A DNA stretch of 64,000 nucleotides from NCBI GenBank assembly GCA_900323505.1, contig OOIN01000037.1:434001-498000 (forward strand), in the 5' to 3' direction. The position numbers and the translations under genes were made by a program. Below are positions 1 to 10,590 of this stretch, piece by piece. The first letter of the stretch is position 1. The number at the start of each line of letters is the position of its first letter. The notes below the pieces were generated by a model. It ran no database searches. It was given only the letters and a program-made list of their open reading frames with translations, and was not told the DNA's origin. The DNA is from Ustilago trichophora (Eukaryota; Basidiomycota; Ustilaginomycetes; Ustilaginales; Ustilaginaceae).

Positions 1-76
1 CTGGTAGGCGTCTCTCTCCATCATCTGGCTCTCACATTGTTGAGTCTCCTTCAGAGGAGCATCACGCTGTTACATC

Positions 77-3000
77 ATGGCTACCTCTTCGCTCGCTGCT
101 ACTGGCCTGACCGCTTCCAAGTCCGGTCTCCAGCAGCAACAGCAACAGCAGGCCCTCCTAGATGCTTCCGCCCCCTCCACTTCCACTGCCAAATCGGCAG
201 CCCCCGTCACCCGCGTCGCTATCAGGGATGGAAAGATGATTGGCATCAATGACCACATCTACCTCTCCCCTGCATGGGCGCCGGGCGCCGGCGAGCCCTA
301 CATGATTGCCAGAGTCATGGAGTTTGTCACCGCCGCTTCGTCTCGCAGCGGTGCGGCTGCACTTGCCAGCTCCTCCGGCACTCTGCAGGTTCGAGCCAAT
401 GTCTTCTTGCGCATGCGCGATATCAGTCTTCGCAGCACCAACGACCCTCGCCTTCTCGTCGCCACTATGCATTCCGACGTCTTCAGCCTCGAAAACGTCC
501 GTGGCATCTGCGAGGTCCGTCACCGCGACTTGATAGGTTCCGGCACCGCTCCCGACGTCAGCCAGTGGAAGAAGAAGGAGGATCACTTCTACTACTATCA
601 ACTCTACGACCGCTACATTCACCGCTTCTACGATGTCATCCCCACCGAAAAGGTCCAGAACGCTCCACCAGAAGTCCTCACCACGCTACGCACCCGCTAC
701 TCTTTCGTCGTTGCCGAAGCCGGCATGATCAACGACCTCACCGACGCTCTTCGAGGATGCGCCGTCTGCCATCGTTGGGCATCAGGTCCCGAGTCGGTTC
801 GTTGCGACACGTGCAAAAAGTTCTTCCACATGAAGTGCCTCAACCCACCACTGCTCTCGAAACCCGCCAAAGGTTACAGCTGGACCTGCGCCCCCTGCTC
901 TCGCAGACACGAGCAAGACGTCGAGCTGACTCTCCAGACTGGAGGTCAACTCTCATCTGCCGCTGCCTCTTCCAGTAGCAACGGCAGCGCATCCAATCCA
1001 CCTCGCCATCAGATCACCGCTACCCCAAACAGAGGCCGCGGCGCCCCACGCGGAAGAGGTCGACAATCGTATCCAAGAAGAGGCACCGCAGGACGAGGCG
1101 ACGATATCGCTTCGGCAAGCAACACGCCGGATGGCAGCCCCACGCCGGAGAAGACGACAGACGACATTCGAGGAACGCGCTGCTTCAACCGCTGGCCATA
1201 TCGATACTTTGGTCAGCACACGAATGCCATGGACGTGCTTGATCCGCACGACTCGGTCTATCCCATTGCCACAACACGTCTCGGACCCAAATATCAAGCT
1301 TCGTTGCCGACTTGGGAAGAGCAGAAGGAGGCAGGTCTCGGAGTCCACTGCCGCACAAAGGAGAAGGCAAAGGAAGACGAGGCTGCAGCCGGCGATGATG
1401 CTGCTTCTGCCGCAATGACCTCAGCTGGGGGAAGCCACCAGGGCACTGCAGGTAGCAACTCTCACAAGAAGAAGGGACGACCGTTCAAACGCAAACGAGA
1501 GGCGGTCGACAGGTCCGATACTCCCACCACTGGAAGCAGCACACCTGCCGCAGCACCTGTCTTGCTGCCGTCCGATCCTCCCGAGTTCGAACGAGGTGGC
1601 GACCAGAGCGTAGAGCCCATCTTTTTGCCCTCCGTATCGGAATCGGAGCAAGTCCTGGATGCTTATCTCCAAGCCGTTCAGGCGCACTTCAACAAGACGG
1701 TCCCACCTCACCATGTCGACCTCCTCAATCGCGCTCTCATGACGTTCACCGAGAAGGAGGGCGACCCCGTACAAGCGCTCATGTCCATGTCTGCGAGCAC
1801 CACCAAGCAGCTCCGTGTCAACCACTGGACGTCCAAGGAAGCCAAGCAGTTCGAGACCGGAATAGCACAGGTCAACTCGGACATGAAGCAGCTGAAAAAA
1901 TTTATCCCCACCAAAAAGGTCTCGGAGATCGTGCGCTACTTTGTAGTTTGGAAGATGGCGCGCATCAAGGCCGATCTCGAGGCAACGCAGGCAGTCAAAT
2001 CAGCTTCTACAGGCTCCAAAAAGGCGAATGGTGCGAATGGCACGTCGACGGCACCTGCACCGCCGCCCAAGCCTACCACTTCACGTGCCGTTTCGCCTTC
2101 GCTCTCAGTGTACGGTGACAGCGCGCCTTCGGGCCCAGCAACTTCGTGCGCCATGTGCTCGACCACCTCGAGCCGGATCTGGTACAAGGGTCCTGCCTCG
2201 CTTGCCAATCGCGTGCTGTGTGTCAACTGCGGTCTTTACTGGCGCAAGTATGCTGCCGAGACCTTCAACCCGGATTTGGTGTCTGTCAACACACGCAACA
2301 AGGCCGCTGCAGCTGCGGCCGCTTCGGCTGCTTCCGAAGACGGTCTCGGCGTTGCACCGCCTTCGAAACTCGTGCGTACCTCGCGCGATGGCAAAGTCTC
2401 AACGCCAGCTACCAGCCCAGCACCCGTCGCCCCTCCACCGGTGCCCAAACCAGAACCGCTCAAGTGCGTCATGTGCAAGCGCATCGAGCCGAAAAAGAAG
2501 CTCGCGCAGTGCAGACAGTGTTCGCTTAGCGTTCACCAGGGATGCTACGGTTTGACGGACGAAGAGATCGAGATGGATATGTGGCTCTGCGATCCTTGCA
2601 ACAACGAACAGACACAGGAAGCTGCACTCTTGCCGAGGTGCATCCTTTGCTCACCCGTGGCGCAGGAGGACGCTGCCGTCAATTCGGCGAGATATGCTGC
2701 TGCAGCAGCTGGGACAGGCGAGGGCAAGGCGAGGGGTCGACCCAAGGCTTCTGCTGTCGCCGCCGCCGCCGCCGCTGCTGCTGCTGCTGCGGCAGCCGCT
2801 GGAGAGGATGGCGTGAAGAAAGAAGCTGCCAATGTTTTGGGTCCGAATGTGATCAAAGCTCCCCTTGGCGCCTTGGATGCCTTCAAACCAACCGAGTGCA
2901 ACAACTGGGCTCACGTCCTCTGTTCCGTATTCGTGCCCGAAGTGGTCTTCTCCGACACCACTCGCCTTAAAACGGTCGAATCGTGCGGCAACCTCCCCAC

Positions 3001-3745
3001 ATGGCGCTATGAATCCCTCTGCTGCATTTGCAACGTTTCTCGAGGAGCTTGCGTTACATGCTCCGACCCGTCCTGTCGCAAAACCTTCCACGTCAGTTGC
3101 GCGTACAACCAGCAACCCGGCTTCACCCTCGCCTTCGAAATCATCCCCGTGAAAAGCACACGCCGAGAAGTCATCTCAACTCTAACATTCAAGGGAGAAA
3201 CGGGCCACATGGTGCCGCAAATCTGGTGTAAGGAGCATAAAGAAGTCGCCAAGGCGAAAAAGCTGTACGACTTGGCAGAGGTGGATCCCAAGTCCGGGCT
3301 TACCAGCTTGCAAATGTTCGTGAGGGCCAATAAGAGCCTTTCCGTCCCCGCTGGCAGTGTGGGTACTTTGGTAGGAGAGACAAGCTATGCGCTGTTGAGA
3401 AGGGCCAAGAGATACGACTCGTTGTTGATGTCCAATTTGGGTCTGGTCAACGGTACTGGCGTCCCAGCGTCTCAGACAGGTACACCGGTATTGGGCGGAA
3501 ATAAATCCCTCACAGCTTCGCCAGGACCAACAGCAGGCAAGATCAAGTGTTGTAAAGGATGCAAGACTAGATTTTCACCATACTGGTGGCCTCTGCCTCC
3601 AGGAACTGTTGCCGTACAGGTGAAAGAGGAGGCCTCGGAAGCATCAGTACGAAAGGATGCAAGTGATGACGGGGATGGGGAGAGTGGGATCTGCTGCAAC
3701 TACTGCAAGGAGACGCGGTATAAAGATGTTGTTATGGCTGCCTGA
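77..3745 (+). CDS. SNT2: SNT2-type BAH/PHD/SANT chromatin reader
   Basis: This 1222-residue single-exon protein has the domain order of fungal Snt2, a chromatin-bound reader linked to histone deacetylation, H3 ubiquitylation and stress-responsive transcription in the nucleus. Visible in order: a BAH domain (about residues 50-190), a first PHD finger (about 227-277, CAVCHRW to WTCAPC), an ELM2-like stretch near 370-410, a SANT-like helix block (about 582-628, beginning VNHWTSKEAKQFE), a GATA-like Cys4 element (about 690-730), a second PHD (about 795-842, CVMCKRIE) and an extended PHD (about 855-1055). Two more CxxC pairs lie near the C-terminus. Linkers are Ser/Ala/Pro-rich, with a poly-Ala run near 893-910. 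The ATG at 77 lies before the BAH domain and no better upstream ATG is visible in 76 bases, but the promoter is outside the window. The family call is strong from the domain order. Confidence 0.9.
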   Translation: MATSSLAATGLTASKSGLQQQQQQQALLDASAPSTSTAKSAAPVTRVAIRDGKMIGINDHIYLSPAWAPGAGEPYMIARVMEFVTAASSRSGAAALASSSGTLQVRANVFLRMRDISLRSTNDPRLLVATMHSDVFSLENVRGICEVRHRDLIGSGTAPDVSQWKKKEDHFYYYQLYDRYIHRFYDVIPTEKVQNAPPEVLTTLRTRYSFVVAEAGMINDLTDALRGCAVCHRWASGPESVRCDTCKKFFHMKCLNPPLLSKPAKGYSWTCAPCSRRHEQDVELTLQTGGQLSSAAASSSSNGSASNPPRHQITATPNRGRGAPRGRGRQSYPRRGTAGRGDDIASASNTPDGSPTPEKTTDDIRGTRCFNRWPYRYFGQHTNAMDVLDPHDSVYPIATTRLGPKYQASLPTWEEQKEAGLGVHCRTKEKAKEDEAAAGDDAASAAMTSAGGSHQGTAGSNSHKKKGRPFKRKREAVDRSDTPTTGSSTPAAAPVLLPSDPPEFERGGDQSVEPIFLPSVSESEQVLDAYLQAVQAHFNKTVPPHHVDLLNRALMTFTEKEGDPVQALMSMSASTTKQLRVNHWTSKEAKQFETGIAQVNSDMKQLKKFIPTKKVSEIVRYFVVWKMARIKADLEATQAVKSASTGSKKANGANGTSTAPAPPPKPTTSRAVSPSLSVYGDSAPSGPATSCAMCSTTSSRIWYKGPASLANRVLCVNCGLYWRKYAAETFNPDLVSVNTRNKAAAAAAASAASEDGLGVAPPSKLVRTSRDGKVSTPATSPAPVAPPPVPKPEPLKCVMCKRIEPKKKLAQCRQCSLSVHQGCYGLTDEEIEMDMWLCDPCNNEQTQEAALLPRCILCSPVAQEDAAVNSARYAAAAAGTGEGKARGRPKASAVAAAAAAAAAAAAAAGEDGVKKEAANVLGPNVIKAPLGALDAFKPTECNNWAHVLCSVFVPEVVFSDTTRLKTVESCGNLPTWRYESLCCICNVSRGACVTCSDPSCRKTFHVSCAYNQQPGFTLAFEIIPVKSTRREVISTLTFKGETGHMVPQIWCKEHKEVAKAKKLYDLAEVDPKSGLTSLQMFVRANKSLSVPAGSVGTLVGETSYALLRRAKRYDSLLMSNLGLVNGTGVPASQTGTPVLGGNKSLTASPGPTAGKIKCCKGCKTRFSPYWWPLPPGTVAVQVKEEASEASVRKDASDDGDGESGICCNYCKETRYKDVVMAA

Positions 3746-3893
3746 GCTAAGTTGGTCGCAATCGCAATACAAACACACAAGACTTTTGATCAGACACAAA
3801 CACACGCATCGAGCCCGAAAGACACCCAAAGCATTCCAAAAAGAGAGAGCAAGAAAGGAAGAGACATAAAAACTAACTCACACACCTCGACTC

Positions 3894-5504
3894 TTACTGA
3901 GCAGCAGCACCAGTAGTAGTCGGAGGAGGAGGCAGAGCAACCGATCCTGACCCTGTCCCTGTTGCACTTGCACTTGCACTTGCAGTTGAGGGAGTACTGG
4001 GACTGATGGACTTGTGGTCATCACCAGAGCTTGTCACAGGTGGAGGTGGGGTTTGTTCCAAAGATTCTGTTGGTTGCTGTTGTTGTTGCGACTCTGGTGC
4101 GGGGTCATTGGAGGTTTTGTTTGGGTCTGCGGTAGCGGAATCGCCTTGTACAACGGCGGCGGCTGCAGCAGCGACCGCGCTCAAACTGTCCAAACTCTGT
4201 CCTCCACCAGCGTCGTTCGCTCCTGAGCCACCCAATCCACCACCTAGTCCACCTCCAATGCCACTTCCTCCCCCAACTCCCACCCCCTGCACACCCGCCA
4301 ACACAGCCTCCTCCTCGTCCGTCGTCACCAGCGGAATATCGGGCAAACTCGCCAGCAACTCATCCGCCTTGATCGCCGGCGCCGGCTGCTGAACCCCATC
4401 CATCCCACTTCCACTCAACGCCGCCAGTGCCACCCTCAACGTATGATTATCCTGTCGCAACCCATCGATGGTCTGCAGCGCTTCGGCATACCGTCGCTTG
4501 CATTCGGTCGCGGTACGGATGGCCGACTCCAAGCGCGAAGCTCTGGACTCGAGCACTTTTACGTACCTTTCGCGACGCTCGCGGAAGGCTCGTTGCGCGT
4601 TGCGATTCTGAGCGGCGCGCTTGGATGTGGAGAGTTGGCGCGTCGGTTTCGACGGTGTTGAGGTAGAGGAGGGCGCAGCGGTTTGGAGAAGATGGGATTG
4701 GGATTGAGGTTGAGGTTGAGGTTGAGGTTGAGATTGCAGTTGCGATTGCGAGTCGTCAAGTGGTTGGGTTTGCGGGGAGGACGAGGAGGAAAGGTGAGCC
4801 TGTGCTTGTGCCAGGTGTTGTTGGTAAGCTTTTTGGAATTCAGCAGGGATGTTGCCCTCGGACCAAGATTCGGGGAAGGTAATGTTGTGTTCAGCAGCTG
4901 CGACGGCAGCTGCGGCAGCTGCGGTGGCTACATCTTGCTCCTGCTGAGCCCGAGCGGTCTTGCTACCTCTGCGTCCAGTGGAGTTGGTGGTGGTGCTGTG
5001 GGATGTTCGGCGTTTCTCACCGCGCTTTTCGCCGTTTTCGTCGGAGGGAAGGGCTTCGTGGTGGATATCCGGGTTCTCGACGTGTCCATGTTGCTGGTGG
5101 TGCTCTTGGTTGGCGGAAGAATGGTGTTGGTCGTATTGCTGCTGCTGGGAAGCTGCTTGGGCTAGCTGCATGACGGCTTCCATAGCATGAGATTGGTTGG
5201 CATCGTGAACAGCGGCTTCGGTTGGAGATGCAGCAGCTGCATCGTGCGAGCCAGATGCCGAGGGCTGGTCATTGCCGCCGATGGAAGGGTCGAGGTTACT
5301 ATGCGTATATTCGGAAGCTGTTTGGTTCCATCGTGAAAAAGAAAGGTTGGAGTCAGTCGAGAAAAAGGTGGTCAGGGCGGTGGATGGCTTAGTCATGCGC
5401 AGTCACCCAAAGAGTTGGATTCGGTGGGGATGACACTTACAGTTGTAGTCGGCATCGGCGTCCTGCATGTGTTGCTGGGTGTCGGATTTGATGTTTGCGT
5501 CCAT
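3894..5504 (-). CDS. Yap/Pap1-like bZIP transcription factor, one intron
   Basis: Predicted 495-residue nuclear DNA-binding protein. The basic region near residues 250-275 reads KRAAQNRNAQRAFRERRERY, which fits the Yap/Pap1 signature NxxAQxxFR. A leucine-zipper-like helix follows to about 320. The rest is low complexity: Gln/Pro repeats (from a hexamer repeat near 4700-4735), poly-Ala, Gly-rich and Ser/Thr-rich stretches. I place the start at the ATG at 5504, not the in-frame ATG near 5396. Exon 1 is 5441-5504 (begins MDANIKSDTQQH), with a GTAAGT donor at 5440 and a CAG acceptor at 5318-5320. Exon 2 is 5317-3894 and the join keeps frame. No obvious C-terminal Cys-rich redox domain of Pap1/Yap1 was seen, so the oxidative-stress role of that family should not be assumed. 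The gene converges on the upstream chromatin gene with 148 bases between stops. Confidence 0.85.
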
Positions 5505-6931
5505 GTTTGGGGATGCTTGGATGCAAGATGGGTTGGAAAAGGTGTGCGAGGTGGATTCGAGCTTGGGTGCTTGGGCACTGTGAAATAGTGGAGGATTGGC
5601 GCTTCTTGACGCGTAGCAATTGACGTGATGGGCTTGACGTTGTTAAGCGTGGATGGAATCTCGAAGGCGGGAGTGGTGGCTGCTGAGCAAGCCTTGTCGT
5701 GTGCGATGCGATAGAAATAGACACTTGCGCGTATCGTCGAGCGAGCAAGTCGCAGATACTCGGAATCGAGCTGAACGAGGAGAGGTGGAGTATCGAGGAT
5801 CCAAATATGAAAGAAAGATGATGGTGGTGGACGGTTGCTGAGTCAGGATCACGCATCGAGTTTAGGTTTCGCGAGCAGGAATAGAAAGAGAGAGACGGCG
5901 ATGAAAATATCTCCGGATCGGGCGCTCGATTTGCGATTTGAATGATGGCTGTGCCTGTACCGGTAAGCTTGCTTGCTGCAGCACCACAAAATTGACCGAA
6001 AGCGTCGATGTCACCGTTTGCAGATCAGTTTCCACGCGAGTGCAAGATAAGAGGTCTATGATGAGGCACAATGCTGGGCCCCCATCCATTCCGCCATGTG
6101 CATTAGATTAGTGTAGTGTGAGCAGGCTTTATTTGTTCAATCAATAGCAACGGTGCGAGCGGGAGGACCACAGAGGGGCACAAGATATGCTTTGCCAAAG
6201 GCCGAGAATGAGGCTGAGCAGTAACGTTACAGCCGACAAAGTGCTCTGTAAGCCAAAAAGGTCGCTGCCCCGCACTGTGACCGATTAACTACAGTACAAT
6301 TACAGTACGGTCCCAAATAGAAAAACAAGGCAGTACGCTGCAGTGCCCCTCTTTGGAAATCGCAAAAATTGGGGAAAATCACAACTCGAGCCAGAAACAT
6401 TGGGCAAAAAGCAAGGATAGGGAGACAATTGAAAGAGACTGCTCTAGAGCCTCATACTCTCGCTTGCGTATTGAGCACGCATCTCACGACGTCGTTCTCC
6501 CTTCCATCATCCACTCCACCTCTCTCTTCGCCATCGCTATCACCTATTCACCACCAGCAAAACTTCAGCCTCATCACTACTGAGCGTACTGCTATCGCTG
6601 TCTTTTCTCTGCCTCAGAACCACACTGCCATCGCGCTTGGTCGACTTTTTCAACACAGCCTCGCTTGGTCGCACGCCATCCTTTGCGGAGCTACATCACT
6701 TGGTTTCAAGCCGCTCGCAATATCAGCCTGGAAGCTGCTTATCTCGTCTTCCATCGGTATCCAAGTTGCACTTCATCCGACATCGCACCGTTGCTACCCC
6801 ACATCCGTTCACTTCATCCCGCAAACGCACCTTCGTTAGTCAGACCGCCCCCCCCGTTGCTCGGGCATGGCGGTGCTTGCACCTTGTTCATCAGCTAGTC
6901 TGTAGCAGCCAGCACTTTCAACATCGCCATC
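5505..6931. other. Divergent intergenic region, no gene seen
   Basis: About 1.4 kb separate the divergent bZIP and SSH4-like genes. I see no convincing coding region: the short ORFs lack family features and overlap each other. Near 6291-6337 there are three copies of a CAGTAC word (ACAGTAC at 6291 and 6302, CAGTACG at 6331), echoed at 52347-52389. The last 500 bases are pyrimidine-rich and probably include the SSH4-like 5' leader. Confidence 0.5.
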
Positions 6932-9262
6932 ATGCCTAGTCGACCCAACACTGACACCATGCAGAATGCTCGCATTGCCGAGAAGGCTTCTCCGGTCGCA
7001 TCTTCATCGGCATCCTCACTAGATTCAACACTCTCTTCCTCTTCTAGATCTCAAGCCAAAGCCGCCTCAGATAGTCGATACGCATTCCGTCAATCCGTGC
7101 TCGACATGGACGCCCTTCTCACTTTTGCAGATGCTGACCGCGAAGCAGACGACCTCTTTGATTCCCTCCTCCCGCCCACAAAGCCACGCTTCAAGCGTCC
7201 TTTCGGTATGTCGGGCGAGCGAATGTTCAACCAACAGCTCAAAAACATTGGTCATGCCCAGGATCCCAGCCCCACCATCAAGCCCCTCGATGTTATCAAC
7301 ATCCCAGATGAGCCCGTCTACCAACGTCCACCTACCGCAGATGATACCCTTGCTCTGCTCCTGCCGCTGCTCATCTTGCTTTCAACCTTGCTCTTCCTCC
7401 TCCTTCTCTTTATCATTCTCGTCATCATCGTGCGACGCAGGGCCCGGATCTCGCTTGGTGATTCCGATGGCCCGCTCGACGTCGGTCGTGAGGAAGAGCT
7501 CGAAGGCACCGGTGGACTCGACGGCATCGAACAGCGATGGCTCGACACTGTAGAGGAACCTGTGCAGCGTGGCTACCGTCGTGCCAAGGACTGGATCTTG
7601 GCTTACCCACCAGGCACCCAGTCTACTGACATCACTCTTAGCCAGTTCCTCAGTATCCAGGAGAAGGGCGTCAGCGCCTGGTCCTTCGACCCAGACTACG
7701 AGAGCAACCCTTCCGTCTTTGTCGAGGCCAGAACCGAGATCACCTTCATCGCTGATGGTGAGGGTATGGCGCCTCAGGAGGGCGGTGGTGTTTGCGTCCA
7801 GAGCAACTTGCCCCTACCCAAGATCAACGAGGTTTACTACTGGGAAGTCAAGATGTTCAACAAGCCCGACTCGACCAACGTTGCTGTCGGTCTCACCACC
7901 AAGCCATATCCACAGTTCCGCCTTCCAGGTTGGTCCAAGTACTCGATCGGCTACTTTTCCAGCGATGGCTTCAAATGCCACAACTACCCTTTCGCCGCTC
8001 AGTCCTACGGTCCCGCTTACGGCCAAGGTGATGTGATCGGTATTGGATACCGCCCACGCACCGGCACCGTCTTTTTCACACGCAACGGCAAGCGATTGGA
8101 GGATGCTTTCATCGGTCTCAACCGCTACAACTTGTTCCCGACGGTGGGTGCTGACGGTGCCTGCGAGATCCATGTCAACCTCGGTCAGGCCGGTTTTGTC
8201 TTTATCGAAGCTAACGTCAAGAAATGGGGTCTGGCGCCCATGGTCGGTACCCTCGCGCCGCCACCTGCGTACGGTCAAGAGCGCGGTACGATCCTGATGG
8301 AGAGCGGGCAAGGCACTTCGGCTGATGCGCAGCAGCGAGGTTCATCGGCAGGTCCCAACCCTGGCATGCCTCGAAGCGAGTCGCCACCTCCGCCCATTTC
8401 GCCGTATGATGAACGCTCGCCCTCGAGCTCTCACAACCGTTTGCCGAGCAATCAGAGTACATCCTCGCCAGCACCTGCACGAACCTCATCGCTGCGCCCC
8501 AATGGACAAGCAACAGCGATCAACGCACACCGTCCCACGAGCAGACCCATGGAGCTCGAAGATTCTTCGGATGGCAGTCCTCCCAACCCGCCTACACCGC
8601 ATCGTCTCGACATTTCACTGCACTCGCTCTCGGACGCCTCCACACGAGGCAATGGTCACCCTGGCGCGGACGACTCGTACTTCCCCACCACCCCTCCTTC
8701 CCCCGCTGAGCCACTGCCGCCTCCCGCGTCTGGATCCTCTACATCCGCCAACTCGCCTCCTTCCTATGCCACAGCTGTCCAGCACGGCGCACTAGGTGGC
8801 ACTCCTGCATCGCATCACCAAGCCCGCCGTGGCTCTGGTCGCACCCACCAATTGGCCAACGCCGTCCTCGGCATGTTGAGCGATCGAGGTCTCCTCCAAC
8901 CGCTCAACCACAGCAATCCTTCCCCCACCCCCAGTCCTAACCTCGGCGGCAGCGGCTATGGCGCTTACGGCTCTGGATATGGCGGCGGACTGTCGGAAGC
9001 AGAGTACGAGCGCATGTTGAGACGAAACACTGCACAGAATAGCCGAAGCACAGCTGCAAGTGGAGCCAACGGAAACGCCGCTGCGGATTACAGCTTGCAA
9101 GGCTGGGCAAATTGGTTGGGTCTCCGCACAAGAGGGTCGACGAGGGGATCTAACTCTTCAAGCAGTTCGACCAGTGCTGCCAACACCCCCGGGCTGAGTG
9201 GTGCCAGTAGGACCACCAGCAGCAACAGCAGTAGCGGAAGCGGATCGTCTAGTCATGCTTAA
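6932..9262 (+). CDS. SSH4: SSH4-type SPRY transmembrane ubiquitin-ligase adaptor
   Basis: Predicted 776-residue membrane protein. One long hydrophobic segment lies near residues 138-168, followed by RRRAR as a cytosolic-side stop. A SPRY domain spans about 261-430, including FRLPGWSKYSIGYFSSDG and NGKRLEDAFIGL. This is the layout of yeast Ssh4 and Ear1, endosomal/vacuolar adaptors that bring membrane cargo to the Nedd4-type ligase Rsp5. Two PY motifs that would bind Rsp5 WW domains follow the SPRY domain: PPAY near residue 445 and PPSY near 610. The C-terminal third is Ser/Pro/Gly-rich and probably disordered. The first ATG of the ORF at 6932 is used; another in-frame ATG ten codons on cannot be excluded. 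Family call strong; the cargo is unknown. Confidence 0.88.
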   Translation: MPSRPNTDTMQNARIAEKASPVASSSASSLDSTLSSSSRSQAKAASDSRYAFRQSVLDMDALLTFADADREADDLFDSLLPPTKPRFKRPFGMSGERMFNQQLKNIGHAQDPSPTIKPLDVINIPDEPVYQRPPTADDTLALLLPLLILLSTLLFLLLLFIILVIIVRRRARISLGDSDGPLDVGREEELEGTGGLDGIEQRWLDTVEEPVQRGYRRAKDWILAYPPGTQSTDITLSQFLSIQEKGVSAWSFDPDYESNPSVFVEARTEITFIADGEGMAPQEGGGVCVQSNLPLPKINEVYYWEVKMFNKPDSTNVAVGLTTKPYPQFRLPGWSKYSIGYFSSDGFKCHNYPFAAQSYGPAYGQGDVIGIGYRPRTGTVFFTRNGKRLEDAFIGLNRYNLFPTVGADGACEIHVNLGQAGFVFIEANVKKWGLAPMVGTLAPPPAYGQERGTILMESGQGTSADAQQRGSSAGPNPGMPRSESPPPPISPYDERSPSSSHNRLPSNQSTSSPAPARTSSLRPNGQATAINAHRPTSRPMELEDSSDGSPPNPPTPHRLDISLHSLSDASTRGNGHPGADDSYFPTTPPSPAEPLPPPASGSSTSANSPPSYATAVQHGALGGTPASHHQARRGSGRTHQLANAVLGMLSDRGLLQPLNHSNPSPTPSPNLGGSGYGAYGSGYGGGLSEAEYERMLRRNTAQNSRSTAASGANGNAAADYSLQGWANWLGLRTRGSTRGSNSSSSSTSAANTPGLSGASRTTSSNSSSGSGSSSHA

Positions 9263-9382
9263 GGAATGGTTATGGAGTCTTGCAATGCATCTTCTTCTTT
9301 TTTTTTTCATGTTTTTGTTACTTTTGCTCAAATTCAGCCTGGACTCTGGTGTTTTGTATTCTTTGATGCGGTGAGAAATCAT
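9263..9382. other. SSH4-like 3' flank at island edge
   Basis: A T-rich 3' untranslated-like stretch (T run at 9298-9308) separates the SSH4-like stop codon from the first foldback element. This is the left boundary of the mobile-element island. Confidence 0.5.
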
Positions 9383-9513
9383 ATCCTAAAAAAAGGAATA
9401 ATCCACCTCGGAGCCACCCCCCGTAGCCACCCCGGGTGGCTCCAAGGTGGCTCGTCATCAGAGCCACCTACCCCGGGTGGCTCTGAGGGGTGGCTCCGAG
9501 GTGGATCTTCCAC
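9383..9513. repeat. GC-rich foldback element, left copy
   Basis: A short palindromic element. Perfect 20-bp inverted arms lie at 9401-9420 and 9487-9506 (ATCCACCTCGGAGCCACCCC and its complement). The inside holds further GAGCCACC/GGTGGCTC palindromes centred on CCCCGGGT. An A-rich tail, ATCCTAAAAAAAGGAA, lies on the outer (left) side. The same tail, reverse-complemented, ends a related element at 30177-30192. The structure resembles a non-autonomous foldback or MITE-like element. No coding capacity. No target-site duplication could be assigned. Confidence 0.7.
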
Positions 9514-10139
9514 ATAGGTTGGCTTCTGCGGTGGGTCCGAGACCTGGGACATGCACTGTACTTTGATTGCACATACACACGAACCATGAAGATTGAACAA
9601 GTACGATTCGATTACGAAGCACGGAGAGAGGTGGGCATCGAGTATGAGGAACTGTCCGAGTGACGATGTACCGTGAAGTCAGTGATTGTGTCCTCGAGCG
9701 AGCCGCAGAACAAGGTTCGAGACAGTACTTACATTGAGCAGTCTTCTCTAGTCTCCTAAGGTCGCTCCTCTAGTCCACGTAGTGTCGTCGCTGTATGACA
9801 ACCGAGATGTTGTAGCCGGCGAAGATGGGATAGCTTAGTAGCGCACCCATGTACGGGGTCGGCAGGATCGCATCCGACGGATGAATGGACACGGCCAGGC
9901 CGATTTGGCTGGGTACATGAACGAATCCAATCGTGGGAGGGTACAGGTCGTGTGTGAGCTTGAGGTCCTTCCAAAGATCGACGACACGGGTGCGCACGGT
10001 TTGCCAGAAGGTCTTAGCAACGTGCCTGGCAACGGTGGTCGGATAGTGAGGCTGCGCAACGACGTGTGTGGGCAGCATAGGCGTGCCACGGCGCCTGAGG
10101 TTGTGGAGTGGAAGAACCGGCATGCTGAAAACGTGAGTT
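9514..10139. other. Unassigned stretch with a possible minus-strand coding remnant
   Basis: A minus-strand frame ending at 9770 reads about 110 residues of ordinary-looking protein downstream of the minisatellite. It includes VARHVAKTFWQTVRTRVVDLWKDL up to YMGALLSYPIFAGYNISV, with a hydrophobic tail. I cannot assign it to a family. A minus-strand GTAAGT lies near 9733, but no exon structure could be supported. It may be transposon-derived or a decayed host gene. Confidence 0.25.
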
Positions 10140-10590
10140 GGACGAGGTGAGGAGCGTCGCAAAGTGAAGAGCGCTGGACGAGGTGATGAGCGCTGGACGA
10201 GGTGAGGTGAAGAGCGTGAACGAGGTGAGGAGCGGAGATGGACGAGGTGAAGAGCGTCGCAAGGTGAGGAGCGCTGGACGAGGTGATGAGCGCTGGACGA
10301 GGTGAGGTGAAGAGCGTGAACGAGGTGAGGAGCGGAGATGGACGAGGTGAAGAGCGTCGCAAGGTGAGGAGCGCTGGACGAGGTGATGAGCGCTGGACGA
10401 GGTGAGGTGAAGAGCGTCGCAAGGTGAGGAGCGCTGAACGAGGTGAAGAGCGCTGGACGAGGTGAGGTGAAGAGCGCTGGACGAGGTGAGGTGAAGAGCG
10501 CTGGACGAGGTGAGGAGCGGAGAGATGGACGAGGTGAAGAGATGGACGAGGTGAAGAGCTGGACGAGGTGAAGATGAGGAGCGAAGAGGC
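10140..10590. repeat. Minisatellite with 100-bp higher-order repeat
   Basis: A tandem array built from words such as GCTGGACGAGGTGA, GTGAAGAGCG and AGGTGAGGAGC. The block 10201-10300 is repeated exactly at 10301-10400, giving a 100-bp higher-order unit; shorter variants fill the flanks. Because 100 is not a multiple of three, the array shifts reading frame between copies. All three minus frames therefore yield similar Ser/Leu/Pro-rich peptides that are unlikely to be a conserved protein. Confidence 0.85.

Noticed and set aside
9383..9513. CRISPR-like palindromic repeats
   Set aside because: The GTGGCTC palindromes have irregular spacing and no unique spacers of constant length, the arms form one foldback, and the context is eukaryotic.
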